NCBI GenBank assembly: GCA_930367215.1
Contig: OV884056.1
Span: 126,540,053 to 126,604,052, forward strand
Length of the DNA: 64,000 nt
Reading direction: 5' to 3'
Source of the DNA: Pollenia angustigena
Taxonomy: Eukaryota; Arthropoda; Insecta; Diptera; Polleniidae
Positions 1-10,934 of this stretch are shown piece by piece (positions within the stretch are counted from its first letter, which is position 1; each line of letters starts with the position of its first letter). The position numbers were made by a program, and so were the translations under genes. Below the pieces are notes generated by a model. It was given only the letters and a program-made list of their open reading frames with translations. It made no database searches and had not been told where the DNA came from.

Positions 1-472
1 CGGAATGTGCGATTAGATTCGCACCTTGCTTAAGCAAATGACAGTTTCATTAAACTTAGCAAAATGTTTCCTTAAGTACAAAATGGTTTGCTTCATATAA
101 TTTACATGTATTGGCTCATTCGCTTAAGCCAACTTAATCACATTGTGGTTGGGCCTTCAGTTATATTGCGTGCGCAACAAAAATGCAAACAAAGCTCTTT
201 CAATAAAAAACGCACACATGCAAAAATGAAATGTGAACGAAACGATGTAAAAATTACCAACGTTGAACTTTATTTTGCAGGCAAAGAGTGAATGCAAATT
301 TGAGCGTATGAATAAATCAAGAAAAATAGTGATTTTGCAGTTCTCTGGTTTACAGCTTTAAATTAAATTTTTGTTTAATAATTTTTTAAATTATGATTTT
401 TGCGTTAAAATGTTGTTAAAACTTGTGTCTTTAATAAATGAAATTATAGAAAAGAAAATAAGAAGAGGAAAT
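1..472. other. Left flank, no gene recognised
   Basis: This is AT-rich sequence with only a 67-codon ORF that resembles nothing known to me. It is the genomic flank into which the LTR element to the right inserted; its last bases before position 473 carry no recognisable motif. Confidence 0.5.
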
Positions 473-477
473 ACAGT

Positions 478-944
478 TGTTTATATATGTATTTATTAGT
501 ATGACTCAGTTCAAACACATAAATTTGAACTGTACTAATTTTATTTTTGTTTAATTTTAACTTTCAAGCACTTGTAACTTGAACGTAATGATCAATAAAA
601 AAAAGCGAGTTTTTACTACTGACCAATTTAATAAGTTTTATTCAATTATTTATACTAAAATTATGCTTACTAAACCAAATTATTTTAACTTAAAATTTAT
701 GACTTTTTAGCCAATGGGAATCGAGAATGCTAAAACTTGCTGAGTTATTATAATTTTGCTTAAAAATTTTATAAAATTTTTGGCTTTTGAACCAATGGTT
801 AAAAAGCATGCAATTAATGCAACTTAATATTCATGTGACAATTTTCGTTCACACAAGAGTAATATGAACCACTTAATATTAAGGTGGCTCACAAAAAAAA
901 TTACAATTAATATTAAGAGCACTCAATAATTTCAAGATTGAACA
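478..944 (-). repeat. 3' LTR (467 bp), minus orientation
   Basis: On the minus strand it starts TGTTCAATCTTG (ending at 944 on the plus strand) and finishes ATATATAAACA at 478, giving canonical TG...CA ends. It is a diverged reverse-complement copy of the LTR at 5331-5800. ACAGT lies just outside at 473-477, and a polypurine tract adjoins the inner side. Confidence 0.88.
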
Positions 945-958
945 TTCTCCCCCGCCTT
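945..958 (-). promoter_or_regulatory. Polypurine tract (plus-strand DNA primer)
   Basis: The minus strand reads AAGGCGGGGGAGAA directly before the LTR start. A purine run in this position is the standard primer site for second-strand synthesis in LTR retrotransposons. Confidence 0.8.
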
Positions 959-1198
959 GAACGAATGTTCAAAAAAAAAAAAACAAACAAAAAGAAAAAA
1001 AAAACAAAATAGTTGAAATTGATTCAATCGGATTCTAGTCTTCGGTTGCTAGATGTCAAGACTGAATTTGGAATGCTGGCGTGGCATTGGTAGAGGTGTC
1101 TTCTCGTGTTGTTCGATGTATGGTTGAAGTTTAACGTTTTCTTCAGTTAATTTTTCTAGTGTAGTCGGATGTGGGTTTTGAGCATTTTGACTTAATTT

Positions 1199-2868
1199 TC
1201 ATTTTGTCAGCAGAATGATGATTGCAATGCTGCTTAGTAAGAGTGCTAGATAGCCAATTGTATAGCTGTGCGTCTGGTGGGACTTTAATTTATTGGGTAA
1301 CTCAGCGATGTCATGTTGTTCTAGCGACCTTTGTAGAGTTGTTAGGTCTTTAATATTTTTGGCATATGTACTTTCCAAGATTGTCGAGTTGACTATATTG
1401 TAGTTTATGGAACTAGTAGTGTTGTTTGGTACTATTAAGTCTGAGATATTGCCAAGACTTGTGTACGAAGACCTCAACGTGCTGAATATGGTTTTTCTTC
1501 CGTTCATATTGACAAATTCGTGTTTAAGCATGCATTCTGGATTAAGAGTCAGTAAGCCAGAGCCCTTTAATGATATAGGAATGATTTCCCTGTTGCAGAC
1601 AGCTGTGGCCCTTGCGGATGGTGAGGAAGCATATATCCATTGATTTCCTTTGCTGAGTGGTATCCATCGGATATTAGTTTCCACTAGGATACAAGTTGGT
1701 GTCGTTTTGTTGTTGAATAAATTAATTTCGCATTTACAGACTTCCGACCCATAATTATTAACGGATTTAGATATTGGAACAAATAAACACGCCTTGTTCC
1801 ATTGTGTCGCAAGCGCTTAACTCTGACTTTGTAAAAGGAATATATTGCTCATGGGATGCAGATATGCCTAAAAACGTAGCACATGTTTTAATGGAGACCA
1901 TTGTATTGTTCATAATGTTGGGTACAGGAATCAAGTGAAACATCTGGAATTTTTCACGTTCAATCAATGGTAGAGTAATTTAAAAAACAGCGTGTTGGTG
2001 CATTAGTCTGCCTTTTACCGTCATGAGTTTGAATAATTGCAGCAATTCAGTTTTTTCTGTCACTGGAAGACTCATTGATGGTGGTGAATGGAGTGTGATC
2101 TGATTAACTTCATTTTGTAACTGTTCTGGAGTGAGTAACCACTGACTAATTTTTCCATGACGTGTATCCATGAGAGTGTCAAGGATTGATGATTGTATGT
2201 CTTTTATGTTGTTTGCAACTAATGTTAACTCAAGAACAGCTGCATTAAATAGTTGATTTAGTCGCACTTGCAATAGCATATTTTTTATGTCTTGTATACC
2301 ATTTGAGAAGGTTTTAATTTCCTGTTCCAATTGTTCAAATTTTGCCTTAGCTGTTATTTGATTCTGCCGGATGATATTAATTGTAGAATCAACGATTGAT
2401 GTCTGATTCTTTAACAATTTTAGCAAATACGATTCATTTTCATTGACTTGTTTTATTGTCTCTGACATCTGTTCAGCGTATTCTGCATCCAGGACGCCAA
2501 ATAATGAGTGGGCGATATTACCAACAATATCCAGTGCTCCTGTTTTAGCTCGTAGTAGTCGGTTATCTAATTGTAGTTCTCTCTCCAGGTGCTGAAAGTG
2601 CTCAATGATACCAAGACATGATGTGTTCGTTTTCCAATGACCTTGTCCCATTGACAAGAATTGATGTTTCGGACCAGTAAGAAGCTAAATCATAGTATAC
2701 AATTAAATTCCATTCGGTAGTTGAAATGGCTGTTGTTCCAATTTGTTCAAAATGGATTCCGACCCTTGATCGAAACTTCTTATTTTTGATTGGAGAACCA
2801 ATTACCAGTGGTAATAACAACAGTGTAGTGAGTACTGCTAGGGTTAAGTGATTTATTGGCATTTTCAT
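1199..2868 (-). pseudogene. Broken envelope (F-like) gene of the BEL element
   Basis: Four open pieces follow one another between the integrase end and the 3' LTR (2868-2602, 2657-1980, 1967-1767, 1684-1199). The first starts with a hydrophobic stretch that looks like a signal peptide. The second has a segment containing GALDIVGNIAHSLFG followed by a long heptad-rich region, the arrangement of the fusion subunit in baculovirus F-type envelopes that some insect retroelements carry. The last ends with a hydrophobic membrane anchor (YLALLLSSIAIIILL) and a very short tail. The second and third pieces share a frame and are separated by one stop codon near 1977; the joins at about 2630 and 1700-1760 need frame changes. 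The gene is therefore non-functional. Assignment to the F-like family is by pattern only. Confidence 0.7.
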
Positions 2869-2871
2869 TTT

Positions 2872-5105
2872 CTTCGCCTTAGGTTCTTCAACTGGAGTAG
2901 AAGTGGAATTGTTAATATTTTTATTGCCGTCTTCAGTAGTAATAGATGCTTCTGAATCCTGTTGTATAGGTAAAAGAGCCAGTCGATGTATTGGACGCTT
3001 GAATATTCCTGACGCAGTTTTTACATCAGCAACTCTTGCTGCCCCGTCTTCACCTGGGTGAACTTGAATGATTCTACCTTAAGGCCATTTCATAATAGGT
3101 ACATTGTCTTCTTTAATAACGACCATGTCTCCAATTTTGAGGTTAACGAATTGCTTTTGCCATTTATGCCGTTGTTGTAGTTCAATTAAGTATTCCTTGG
3201 ACCATCTATTCCAAAATTCCTGCTTAAGGTGGGTTACATGTTTCCAATGAGATAGTCCTGATGTATTTATTGGCTGTGCCCTGCTATCCACTTGTGATGT
3301 AAGTGCCTCGCCAATAAGAAAGTGACCAGGGGTTAAGGCCTCTAAATTATCTGGATCGTTCGTCATGGGTGTTAGTGGACGAGAGTTTAGTATCGCCTCA
3401 ATTTCCAACACGACTGTTTCCAATTCCTCGTGTGTTAACGATGCAGTCGCGACACTTCGAAGTAGAAGATATTTCGCAGATTTTACAGCTGCTTCCCATA
3501 AACCTCCAAAATGTGGCGCTCTCGGAGGAATAAAATGAAAATGTATTCCCCTTGAGCTAAAAGTGGAGATAATTGATTCTTGAGCCTTGTTTGAATAAAT
3601 GCTATCGGCTAGCTCCGATAGCTGATTCTTTGCTCCGATCAAATTGGTGGCGTTATCAGAATAAATATTCTTACAGCGTCCTCTACGGTCAATAAATCGC
3701 TTTAATGCGCCAATGAATGCGTCTGTTGATAAATCAGAAACCAATTCAAGGTGAATGGCCTTCGTGGAAAAACAACAGAATACGGCTATATATGCCTTTG
3801 TTGGCTTTTTGCCTCTGACCCTGTGGTGAATCCAAAAGGGCCCACAATAATCCACACCAGCGTTGATAAAAGGTCGTGCTGGAGTAACTCTAGTTTTAGG
3901 AAGATTGCCCATAATTTGTTGACATAGCTGTGGTTGTGCCCTGGCTCATTTAACGCATTTCTGAACGGTTGATCGTGCCATCATTTTGCCCTTTATTGGC
4001 CAAAATCGTTGTCGTACTATGCTCAATAGTGCTTGTGGTCCACAATGTTTGTTTTCCTCGTGAACCATTGTAAACAAAAGTTTCACAAGGGGATCAATAT
4101 ATGGAATCAGCATTGGATGTTTTGTGTCGTATGGTAATAATGACGCCTCTAATCGTCCTCCGACTCGCAAAGTGAAATCTTGTATACGAAATCATTGCTG
4201 AAATGGCAGTTGTCTTTTTTTCTCGGTGTCATTAGGGATTTGGAGTTGTTGCATGAACTTGGGTGGCCACATTTCTTCTTGTCCATGGATAAACAATGGT
4301 CCATAAAACCATAAATTGCATTCAGAGAGCTTATGTGCTGGTAAACCCCTGGACAATATATCAGCTGGGCTGTCCTTTGATCTGACGTGGCGCCATTGAT
4401 CGGGCAACGTCAATGATTGAATTTTGGAGACTCGATTGTCTACAAAAGTATGGTACAAAGAAGATTGGGCGTTGATCCACTATAGCACTATTTCGGAGTC
4501 ATTCCATAAAAATATAGATTGATTTTTAATCTCGAGATCCCTTTTGATTCTATGCACAAGTTGAGCAGCCATGAATGCAGCACATAACTCTAGTCGAGGT
4601 AACGTTTGTTGTTTTAATGGAGCAACCCGTGTTTTGGCACAAAGGAGTTGTACAATAACTCTTTTATCCTTCAAAGTAGCTCGGATATATGCAACTGCAC
4701 CAAAGGCCCTTTCAGAGGCATCTGAGAATATATGCAGCTCTGTTTTTGCTGTGAGGTTCCCCTTAAATATATGTCGAGGAATCTTGAAGTAGTTCAAACT
4801 GTCTAATTCATTTCTGAATTTTGTCCAGGCAATGATTCATCCCAATCTAACTTCAATTGCCATAACTTTTGAATAAACATCTTCGGCTTGATAACTACAG
4901 GTGCTAGTAACCCAAGAGGATCAAACAGTTTTGCCAGATCTGAAGTTGCTGTACGCTTTGAGACAGTCTGTAAATGATTTATTTTTACCTTGACGCAAAA
5001 TTGGTCTGTCTTAGGCAGCCATAACAATCCTAATGTTTTTATGGTGTTGGTGTTGTTGCTATTGAAGTCTAAATCAACCTCCTGATCACCGCACAGTGTG
5101 GTAGA
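2872..5105 (-). pseudogene. BEL pol, C-terminal half: RT end, RNase H, integrase
   Basis: Reading leftwards on the minus strand: the end of RT with the LFDPLGLLAPV block (5105-4803), an RNase H-like region with FSDASERAFGAV and LPRLELCAA (4797-4480), a linker (4458-4192), the integrase zinc finger with HEENKHCG and CVK (4170-3946), and the integrase core with VDYCGPFW, IYSDNATN and APHFGGLWEAAVKSAK (3912-3079). A C-terminal chromatin/DNA-binding tail runs through to about 2872. From 4797 to 2872 one frame is kept, but stop codons interrupt it near 4478, 4190, 3944 and 3077; the last falls in KWP-stop-GRIIQVHPGED. The RT end is in another frame. So point nonsense mutations, not large deletions, killed this half. 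Confidence 0.88.
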
Positions 5106-5330
5106 TCGCAAATCTAGCTGGACAAAATTTATTAATCGCGTTAGGTTCACTTCTCACTCCTGAATTAAATAAAAAATAAGATGATCAAATATATTAATGA
5201 ATATGGAGCGGGATCCCGGGAAATTTAAAAAAAATTGCCGCTTTGCCGGGAAAAAAACTTCTAGTATATCTTGAAGGGCATATCTAACCATTATTAACGT
5301 AAATAATACGTCTTTCCGATGTATTTTGGG
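5091..5330. other. Left inversion junction with filler DNA
   Basis: RT homology of the minus-strand half ends at the near-palindrome CACACTGTG (5091-5100). The next about 27 bp recur, in the same plus-strand direction, at the right junction (5091-5127 versus 9148-9184, 33 of 37 identical). From about 5130 to 5330 the sequence matches nothing else I can see in the element; it contains a GGGATCCCGGG palindrome. It is filler or a foreign insertion between the two halves. Confidence 0.6.
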
Positions 5331-5800
5331 AGTTCAATCTTGAAATTATTGAGTGATCTTAATATTAATTGTAATTTTTTTTTTGTGAGCCACCTTAATA
5401 TTAAGTGGTTCATATTACTCTTGTGTGAACGAAAATTGTCATATGAATATTAAGTTGCATTAATTGCATGCTTTTTAACCATTGGTTGAAAAGCCAAAAA
5501 TTTTATACAAATTTTTAAGCAAAATTATGATAACTTAGCAAGTTTTAGCATTCTCGATTCCCATTGGCTAAAAAGTCATAAATTTTTAAGTTAAAATAAT
5601 TTAGTTTAGTAAGCATAATTTTAGTATAAATAATTGAATAAAACTTATTAAATTGGTCAGTAGTAAAAACTCGCTTTTTTTATTGATCATTACGTTCAAG
5701 TTACAAGTGCTTGAAAGTAAAAATTAAACAAAAATAAAATTAGTACAGTTCAAATTTATGTGTTTGAACTGAGTCATACTAATAAATACATATACAAACA
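5331..5800 (+). repeat. 5' LTR (470 bp), plus orientation
   Basis: Starts AGTTCAATCTTGAAATT (first base changed from T) and ends ATATACAAACA. It is the inverse of the LTR at 478-944 with scattered substitutions. It directly precedes the primer-binding region and gag of the plus-strand half. Confidence 0.87.
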
Positions 5801-5822
5801 TTTTTTGGTGACTCCGACTACG
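5801..5822 (+). promoter_or_regulatory. Probable primer binding site
   Basis: TTGGTGACTCCGAC follows within six bases of the LTR end, where a tRNA primer would pair. The TTGGTGAC core is of the kind found next to LTRs in insect retroelements. I cannot name the tRNA without a search. Confidence 0.5.
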
Positions 5823-5890
5823 TTTTAGACACTGTTTTAAGCTTCGCGTCACCAGTGGTAAGGGGCTTTTAACAATCTAAAATCAACACG

Positions 5891-6080
5891 CACCATAACA
5901 TTGGTGACCAAATTCATCAGTCCAGCAATTCTGTTGGAGCATATACAACAGGCACCATAACATTGGTGACCAAATTCATCAGTCCAGCAATTCTGATTGG
6001 AGCATATACAAGAGGCACCATAACACTGGTGACCAAATCATCAGTTCCTGGATAATAATCAACACCTGAGCAGATTCATC
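5891..6080 (+). repeat. Tandem 62-63 bp repeat in the gag leader
   Basis: Three copies start CACCATAACA at 5891, 5953 and 6016; the third is partial. Each contains ATTGGTGACCAAA or ACTGGTGACCAAA, resembling the primer-binding core just upstream, followed by TTCATCAGTCCAGCAATTCTG. The repeat lies in untranslated leader before the gag start at 6136. Confidence 0.8.
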
Positions 6081-6135
6081 AGTTCCTGGATTTAAGTCAA
6101 CAAATCAGCATAACAACAGACAAAATCCATATACA

Positions 6136-7642
6136 ATGGAGACGGCGGAACAATTATTGGATGCCCTACAAAAAACGGGCGAATCAATTCAATCGATAGT
6201 CCGAAACTTCAAAAAGGATTCTGCGGACAGAAAATCAACCGCAGAATACTTTGAGGAGCGTTTACGACGACTATCGGAAGCCTGGGACAAGTTTGAGACC
6301 AAGAATTCAGAATTACGTATGCTTGATGAAGTTAAAACGCTGAAAACAGAGCATGAGTATTTTACGGAGGACTATTACTCGAAAATCAGTGAGTTAACAA
6401 ACTCATATACAATGTTATTCTCAACAGAGGCTAATCAAAATCTACCAGCAGGTTAAAACACTGGTGCCTCATCCTTGCTTCAGTAGGAGTCCTTTAAAAA
6501 CCAAGGCTTGATCAGGAAGACACAAGCTATGATGATAGCTCTAAGCAGACAGTATATGCGAAAGTTTTGACGATCCATTACGTTCTGTTTTTGACATCAA
6601 CAAGTTTTATGAGTTAAACGACAAGGTTCAAGAGCGTTTGGTAAGCCTGTCCATAATGGCCAACAAGGTACAGAACGACTGTACAATTCAGTCAACTCAT
6701 TCAAATCAGCCGACTCCTTCAAATCAGTCAACTTCTTCATTACATTTGCCAAAAGTTACCATACCGAAATTCGATGGCGACTATTTGAAATGGCGACAGT
6801 TCTATGATTTGTTTTCTGAAATGGTGGATAAACAGCCGATTCCCGCCATTCAGAAAATGTGGTATTTGAAAAACAATGTGTCAGGAGAAGCCGAACATTT
6901 AATAAGTAAATTTTCTCTATCCGAGACGAATTGTAAGACTGCCTGGGGAACCTTACAGGATCGCTACAACAACAAGAGAATTTTAGTATTGAACCCCGTT
7001 GATAAAATACTCAACCAACAGTCCGTGACGTCCTCTGCTAAATCGATCAAATCTATGCATGACACCACCAAAGAGGGCTTACTTGCGTTGAACAATTTAG
7101 AAATTGAAACATCTACTTGGGATGCAATACTAATACAAGTATTGATTAAAAAACTTGATAAAAACACGCACATTAGGTACATTCAATCACTAACCAACCC
7201 AAGGGATGTGCCAACGATAACTGAATTTTTATCATTCCTGGAACTTAAATTTCAATCTATGGAGGCAATCGTTCCAAAGGAAAAACCGACACAAAAGGCG
7301 GTCTCAACAATAATAACATCCACTGGACACAACATTAGCATATGCAAATTATGCAATAACAGTAGCCATAAACTCTACCATTGCAACAAGTTCTGCCAAT
7401 TATCAGAAGGAGAACGACTACGCTGGGTACAACGACAAAATCTATGCGTCAACTGCTTTGGAAGTGATCACGCGTCTAAGAACTGCAAATCAAGTAATTG
7501 CAGAAAATGTGAAAATAAGGTACAACACAATGCTTCACTTGGATCGGAAAAACAACAACCAAGAAGATACAAAATCAGATCCGCAACCACACATCAGCAT
7601 CCACCAACATCGCTGCGGGCCGCCAGGGCTATGTCTTGTTAG
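6136..7642 (+). pseudogene. BEL gag (nucleocapsid), frameshifted
   Basis: The start codon at 6136 opens a 106-codon N-terminal piece rich in charged, helical sequence. A stop at 6454 and about 180 bp of broken frame follow. A second piece (6638-7642) has the DUF1759-type core (VTIPKFDGDYLKWRQFYDLF, then MWYLKNNVSGEAEHLI) and two cysteine-histidine clusters near its C-terminus (CKLCNNSSHKLYHC and CVNCFGSDHASKNC), which bind nucleic acid in gag proteins. The second piece ends in one stop codon immediately before the protease in the same frame, so gag-protease was probably continuous in the parent. This would form the particle core in the cytoplasm of an active element. Confidence 0.87.
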
Positions 7643-7651
7643 CAACAGCAA

Positions 7652-8026
7652 GTGGTAATTATAGCCCCAAATGGTGCATCAAACAAATTTAGAGCGGTAT
7701 TGGATTCAGGATCACAAGTGAATATTGTATCAAAACGTCTTTGCCAAAAATTATCCATTTCACCATCAGGGGCTTCCCTTTGCCTTGACGGCGTCGGCGA
7801 AATCCAAAAGAATTCCAAATATCGCACGAACATTCAAATGAAGTCCAGGGATCTTTGCTTCTCAGTAAACGTGGAAGCATACGTATTACCAAGTATAATT
7901 CACGCCCAACCAAGTCAACATATTGACATTTCATCACGGTACATTCCCAACAACATTCATCTTGCAGATCCTCATTTTGACCAGCAAGAAAAAATAGACT
8001 TGCTACTGGTAGCAGAGTTATATTAA
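7652..8026 (+). pseudogene. BEL aspartic protease
   Basis: The catalytic DSGS motif lies in FRAVLDSGSQVNIVSKRLC about 20 residues in, the DUF1758-type retropepsin pattern of BEL/Pao elements. The frame is the same as the gag piece upstream, separated only by a stop at 7640-7642. The piece ends at a short insertion (about 8028-8079) holding a (TA)n run and flanked by a 12-13 bp duplication of AGTTATATTAAA (8016 and 8080), which breaks the run into RT. Confidence 0.8.
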
Positions 8027-8079
8027 AATATATATATATATATATGTTCCTTTAACTCCCACTGGAGCATAGGGCGCCA

Positions 8080-9166
8080 AGTTATATTAAAAACTAACCA
8101 AAAATGGGACGATACATCTTGCTGATGATCTCCAAACCCTACAAAACACAACATTAGGATGGATTGTTGGGGGTGCAATAGTAAAAAATCCAATTCCTAG
8201 CCCATTATGTGCACTTACACGTGCAATATTTGAAAACAACAATTCATTGGAAGAAGGCATAGAGCATCTTTGGAAACTAGATGAGATTGAAACCAGCGAA
8301 AAGGTTCTTTCGCCGTCAGAAAAACAATGTGAGTCAAATTTTACACAACACACGCACACCGATGTAGATGGCCGTTTCACAGTCAGCCTCCCTTTTCGGG
8401 AAAACCCAACAGCATTAGGAGAATCCCATGCAATGGCCTACAACAGGTTTATGGGATTAGAGCGTCGACTCCTAAAAAATGAAGATATTCGAACGCAATA
8501 TATAAAGTTCATGCGAGAGTACGAGGAACTAGGACACATGCAAAAGGTAAACATTGATAGAGTGTCAAATCCAAAATACTTCATCACGCACCATAGTGTA
8601 TTGAAACCTGATAGCACTACAACGAAATTAAGAGTAGTATTTGATGCGTCAGCAAAGACATCTTCAGGCCTTTCTTTGAATGATCTAATGTATACGGGGC
8701 CAACTGTCCAAAGTGAATTGTTTTCGATCCTCCTGCGCTTTCGATTACCAAAATTTTGTATTAACCACAGACATTGAAAAAATGTACAGACAAATACAAC
8801 TTGATCCCGGTAATCAACAATATCAACTAATAATTTGGAGAGAAGACCCAGGGTTGCCGATCAGTTATTACAAGCTTAACACTGTCACTTATGGGATTCG
8901 AGCAGCACCTTATCTCGCCACTAGATGTTTAACAAAAATCGCTGATGAAAACATTATAATTTATCCGTTCGGTCCTCACATGCTTAAAAATAACTTTTAC
9001 GTTGATGACGGCCTTGGTGGTTCCGACAGTCTCAACATCGCACTTGAGACACAAAACGAACTTATAACAATTCTGAAAATGCATGGGTTCAATCTATAAA
9101 AGTGGTGTGCAAATCATCCACAACTTTTGAAGAACATTCCACCCGGTGCACACTGTGGTAAATCCC
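8080..9166 (+). pseudogene. BEL reverse transcriptase, N-terminal part
   Basis: The region begins with the conserved LGWIVGG block (about 8155) and continues through KLRVVFDASAKTSSGLSLND, TDIEKMYRQIQL and the catalytic FYVDDGLGG (near 9000). One frameshift near 8750 separates the two main pieces, and a stop interrupts the end at 9099. Homology continues through KWCANHPQLLKNIPPG and then breaks at CACACTGTG (9150-9158), the same motif at which the minus-strand half begins. The missing C-terminal RT sequence is the part found on the opposite strand at 5105-4803. Confidence 0.87.
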
Positions 9167-9184
9167 AAATCTAGGTGGACAAAA

Positions 9185-9247
9185 AAAAAAAAAAAATAAA
9201 ATATTACAATTAATATTAAGCTCAATCAATAATTTCAAGATTGAACA
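9185..9247 (-). repeat. LTR terminal remnant (about 60 bp)
   Basis: On the minus strand it reads TGTTCAATCTTGAAATTATT and continues for about 45 bases like the start of both LTRs, then runs into an A/T homopolymer. It forms the right end of the insertion and abuts the ACAGT duplication at 9248-9252. Confidence 0.8.
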
Positions 9248-9252
9248 ACAGT

Positions 9253-9638
9253 AATCATTTAAATGTTCATACATATGAAATAAATGCCATCGTTGTTTAT
9301 ATTTGTGTAATTTTATTGTTTTGTAAATATATAAAGCGAATTTATTAAAAATATGTTTAAACTAATAAATAAATAAAATGATCATGGAAAAAGCCGCACT
9401 AATTTAAGTTCGAACAAAAACAACCATAACATTGGATTTCATGACACCAAATTTAACTTAATGTTTTTATAATAAAAAAAAATAAAATTTAAAAGTAAAC
9501 CGCTGGTTAATAAGTTTTGTTAACAGCACTGCTTGAAAACAAAAGTAAAATTCTTAACAGCTGATACGTAAAAACGGAGCGAAATTTTAATTTTATCAGG
9601 TTCATCCGCAACACAGCGTTACGTTTACGTGTGAGTAC
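9253..9638. other. Gene-free AT-rich spacer
   Basis: No ORF, inverted repeat or tandem repeat of note was seen between the BEL insertion and the LINE remnant. Confidence 0.5.
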
Positions 9639-10087
9639 CTATTTACACATAAGAATAACGAGGCCTTTAGACTTAACCCTGCATATAGCCAGCCAAAGTT
9701 CTTCTTCAGTTACATTTCTAAAAGAAAAAGAATCATCCAGCTGTTCCAAAGAACCATAATTAACTTCATTAACACTGCGAATCCATATCGTTAGAAAAAT
9801 AGTAATTAAGTCTATCAACATTAAAGTCACACTGTATTCCGAAATCACTAGCTGTTCCACGTCCCTTTAGTAACCTCCACATAGCAGATGAATCAAGCCC
9901 AGAAAACTTTTTTGCAAAATATTTTCTTCTCTCTTAGAATAACGCTTTTAGCTGTATTGTTATTCCTACAGTAAAATTTCCAATTTACATCAGTAGCAGA
10001 TGACCGAAAGGCAGAGTAAGCTAAGTCTCGTAAGGAATTTGCTAGCACTACACTGTTGGACTTCATCCAATTATCAATACCAATCTG

Positions 10088-10934
10088 GAGGCTTATTCTG
10101 AATTGCGATGCGAAAATCAATGCGATGCGAAAATTCATAAATGCGAACAGTTGCTATTCTGTATTGCGATAATCGCAAAGTTTTTTTTTTAATCGCATTT
10201 CAAATGCGAAAAGGTGACAAGTCGGTATTCTACATTGCGAAAACAAATGTCAAATTCGCAAAATTTATTCGACAACAAAATAGCATTCGCAAAGTACAAA
10301 CATGTTAGTGAGAGATAATATTTTATTTATTTATTCATTCATATATTTATTAATTCAGGGAAGCAAGCAATAAGACCACCAAACCGCGTCAATTTGATAT
10401 AATGATGGAACTTGTGAATAAGCACAGCCAATTGGCAAGAGGCTATTTGAAAACACTAAATGCACGTCAGTCGGCAAATACTTTATGGCAAACGTTAACT
10501 GAAGAACTAAATATCAATGGACCACCTATTAGAGAAGCTGCAGGATGAAAAAAGTATGAAATATATAAACCAGTTTTTGACTTCAACTTTAATTTTAATA
10601 GGTTTGGGCCGATTTTAAAGTACATACAAAACATTTTCATTTTCTTCTTAGTCGAACCACAGTGCCACAAAAACCATGTTTATTATTTTTTTTTTATTAC
10701 AGAATGTCTAAAATAAATTTTTAAACAATTTTCACAGCCAAACACAAACAAATTAATTTATGTATGTTTAATTTGACTTTTATTGACACTGACGTATATT
10801 TGAGCAGCGTTGCCACAATTTGAAATAAATTGCGAAAGCGAATGCGAAAGTCTAACAGAATACCAATTTTCTTTCGCATCGCATTTCATTTGCGCATCGC
10901 ATTGATTTTCGCATCGCAATTCAGAATAAGCCTC
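10088..10934. mobile_element. PIF/Harbinger-type element, 847 bp, 42-bp perfect TIRs
   Basis: The ends are perfect inverted repeats of 42 bp, starting GAGGCTTATTCTGAATTGCG at 10088 and its complement ending at 10934. The insertion is flanked by CTG at 10085-10087 and 10935-10937; removing the element and one CTG restores the LINE reading frame across the site. A 3-bp duplication and an internal Myb/SANT-like coding remnant both suit PIF/Harbinger. Inside both ends the motifs TGCGATGCG and ATTGCGA recur, possibly protein binding sites. No DDE transposase is present, so it is non-autonomous. Confidence 0.83.
10379..10557 (+). pseudogene. Harbinger-type Myb/SANT-like DNA-binding protein, fragment
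   Basis: The frame reads KPRQFDIMMELVNKHSQLAR and, further on, TLWQTLTEELNINGPPIREA, which is the pattern of the Myb/SANT-like domain found in the second protein of Harbinger transposons and in Zeste-like factors (an FMExxPxLARG-type helix, then LWxxLTEELN, then a WKK helix). At the expected tryptophan of the last helix the codon is TGA, directly before KK, so the domain is cut by a nonsense mutation. AAAAAGTATGAA just after this could be a splice donor. No start codon is obvious, and TTAATTCAG upstream may be an acceptor. In live elements this protein recruits the transposase to the ends. Confidence 0.65.

Larger units (their letters stand above)
478..9247. mobile_element. BEL/Pao LTR retrotransposon with internal inversion
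   Basis: The unit is bounded by the 5-bp direct repeat ACAGT at 473-477 and 9248-9252, and by LTR-terminal bases on both sides (TGTTTATATATG at 478, GATTGAACA ending at 9247), so it went in as one insertion. From the left it reads, on the minus strand, 3' LTR, polypurine tract, envelope-like gene, integrase, RNase H and the C-terminal part of RT. From 5331 it switches to the plus strand: LTR, leader, gag, protease and the N-terminal part of RT. The two halves together add up to one element without overlapping domains. A remnant of a minus-strand LTR lies at the right edge. All reading frames are broken, so the copy is dead. Assignment to BEL/Pao rests on the DUF1759-type gag, DUF1758-type protease, YVDD reverse transcriptase and the integrase type. 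Confidence 0.88.

Noticed and set aside
88..291. 67-codon ORF at the left edge
   Set aside because: No family resemblance, poor context and AT-rich low-complexity composition; likely chance.
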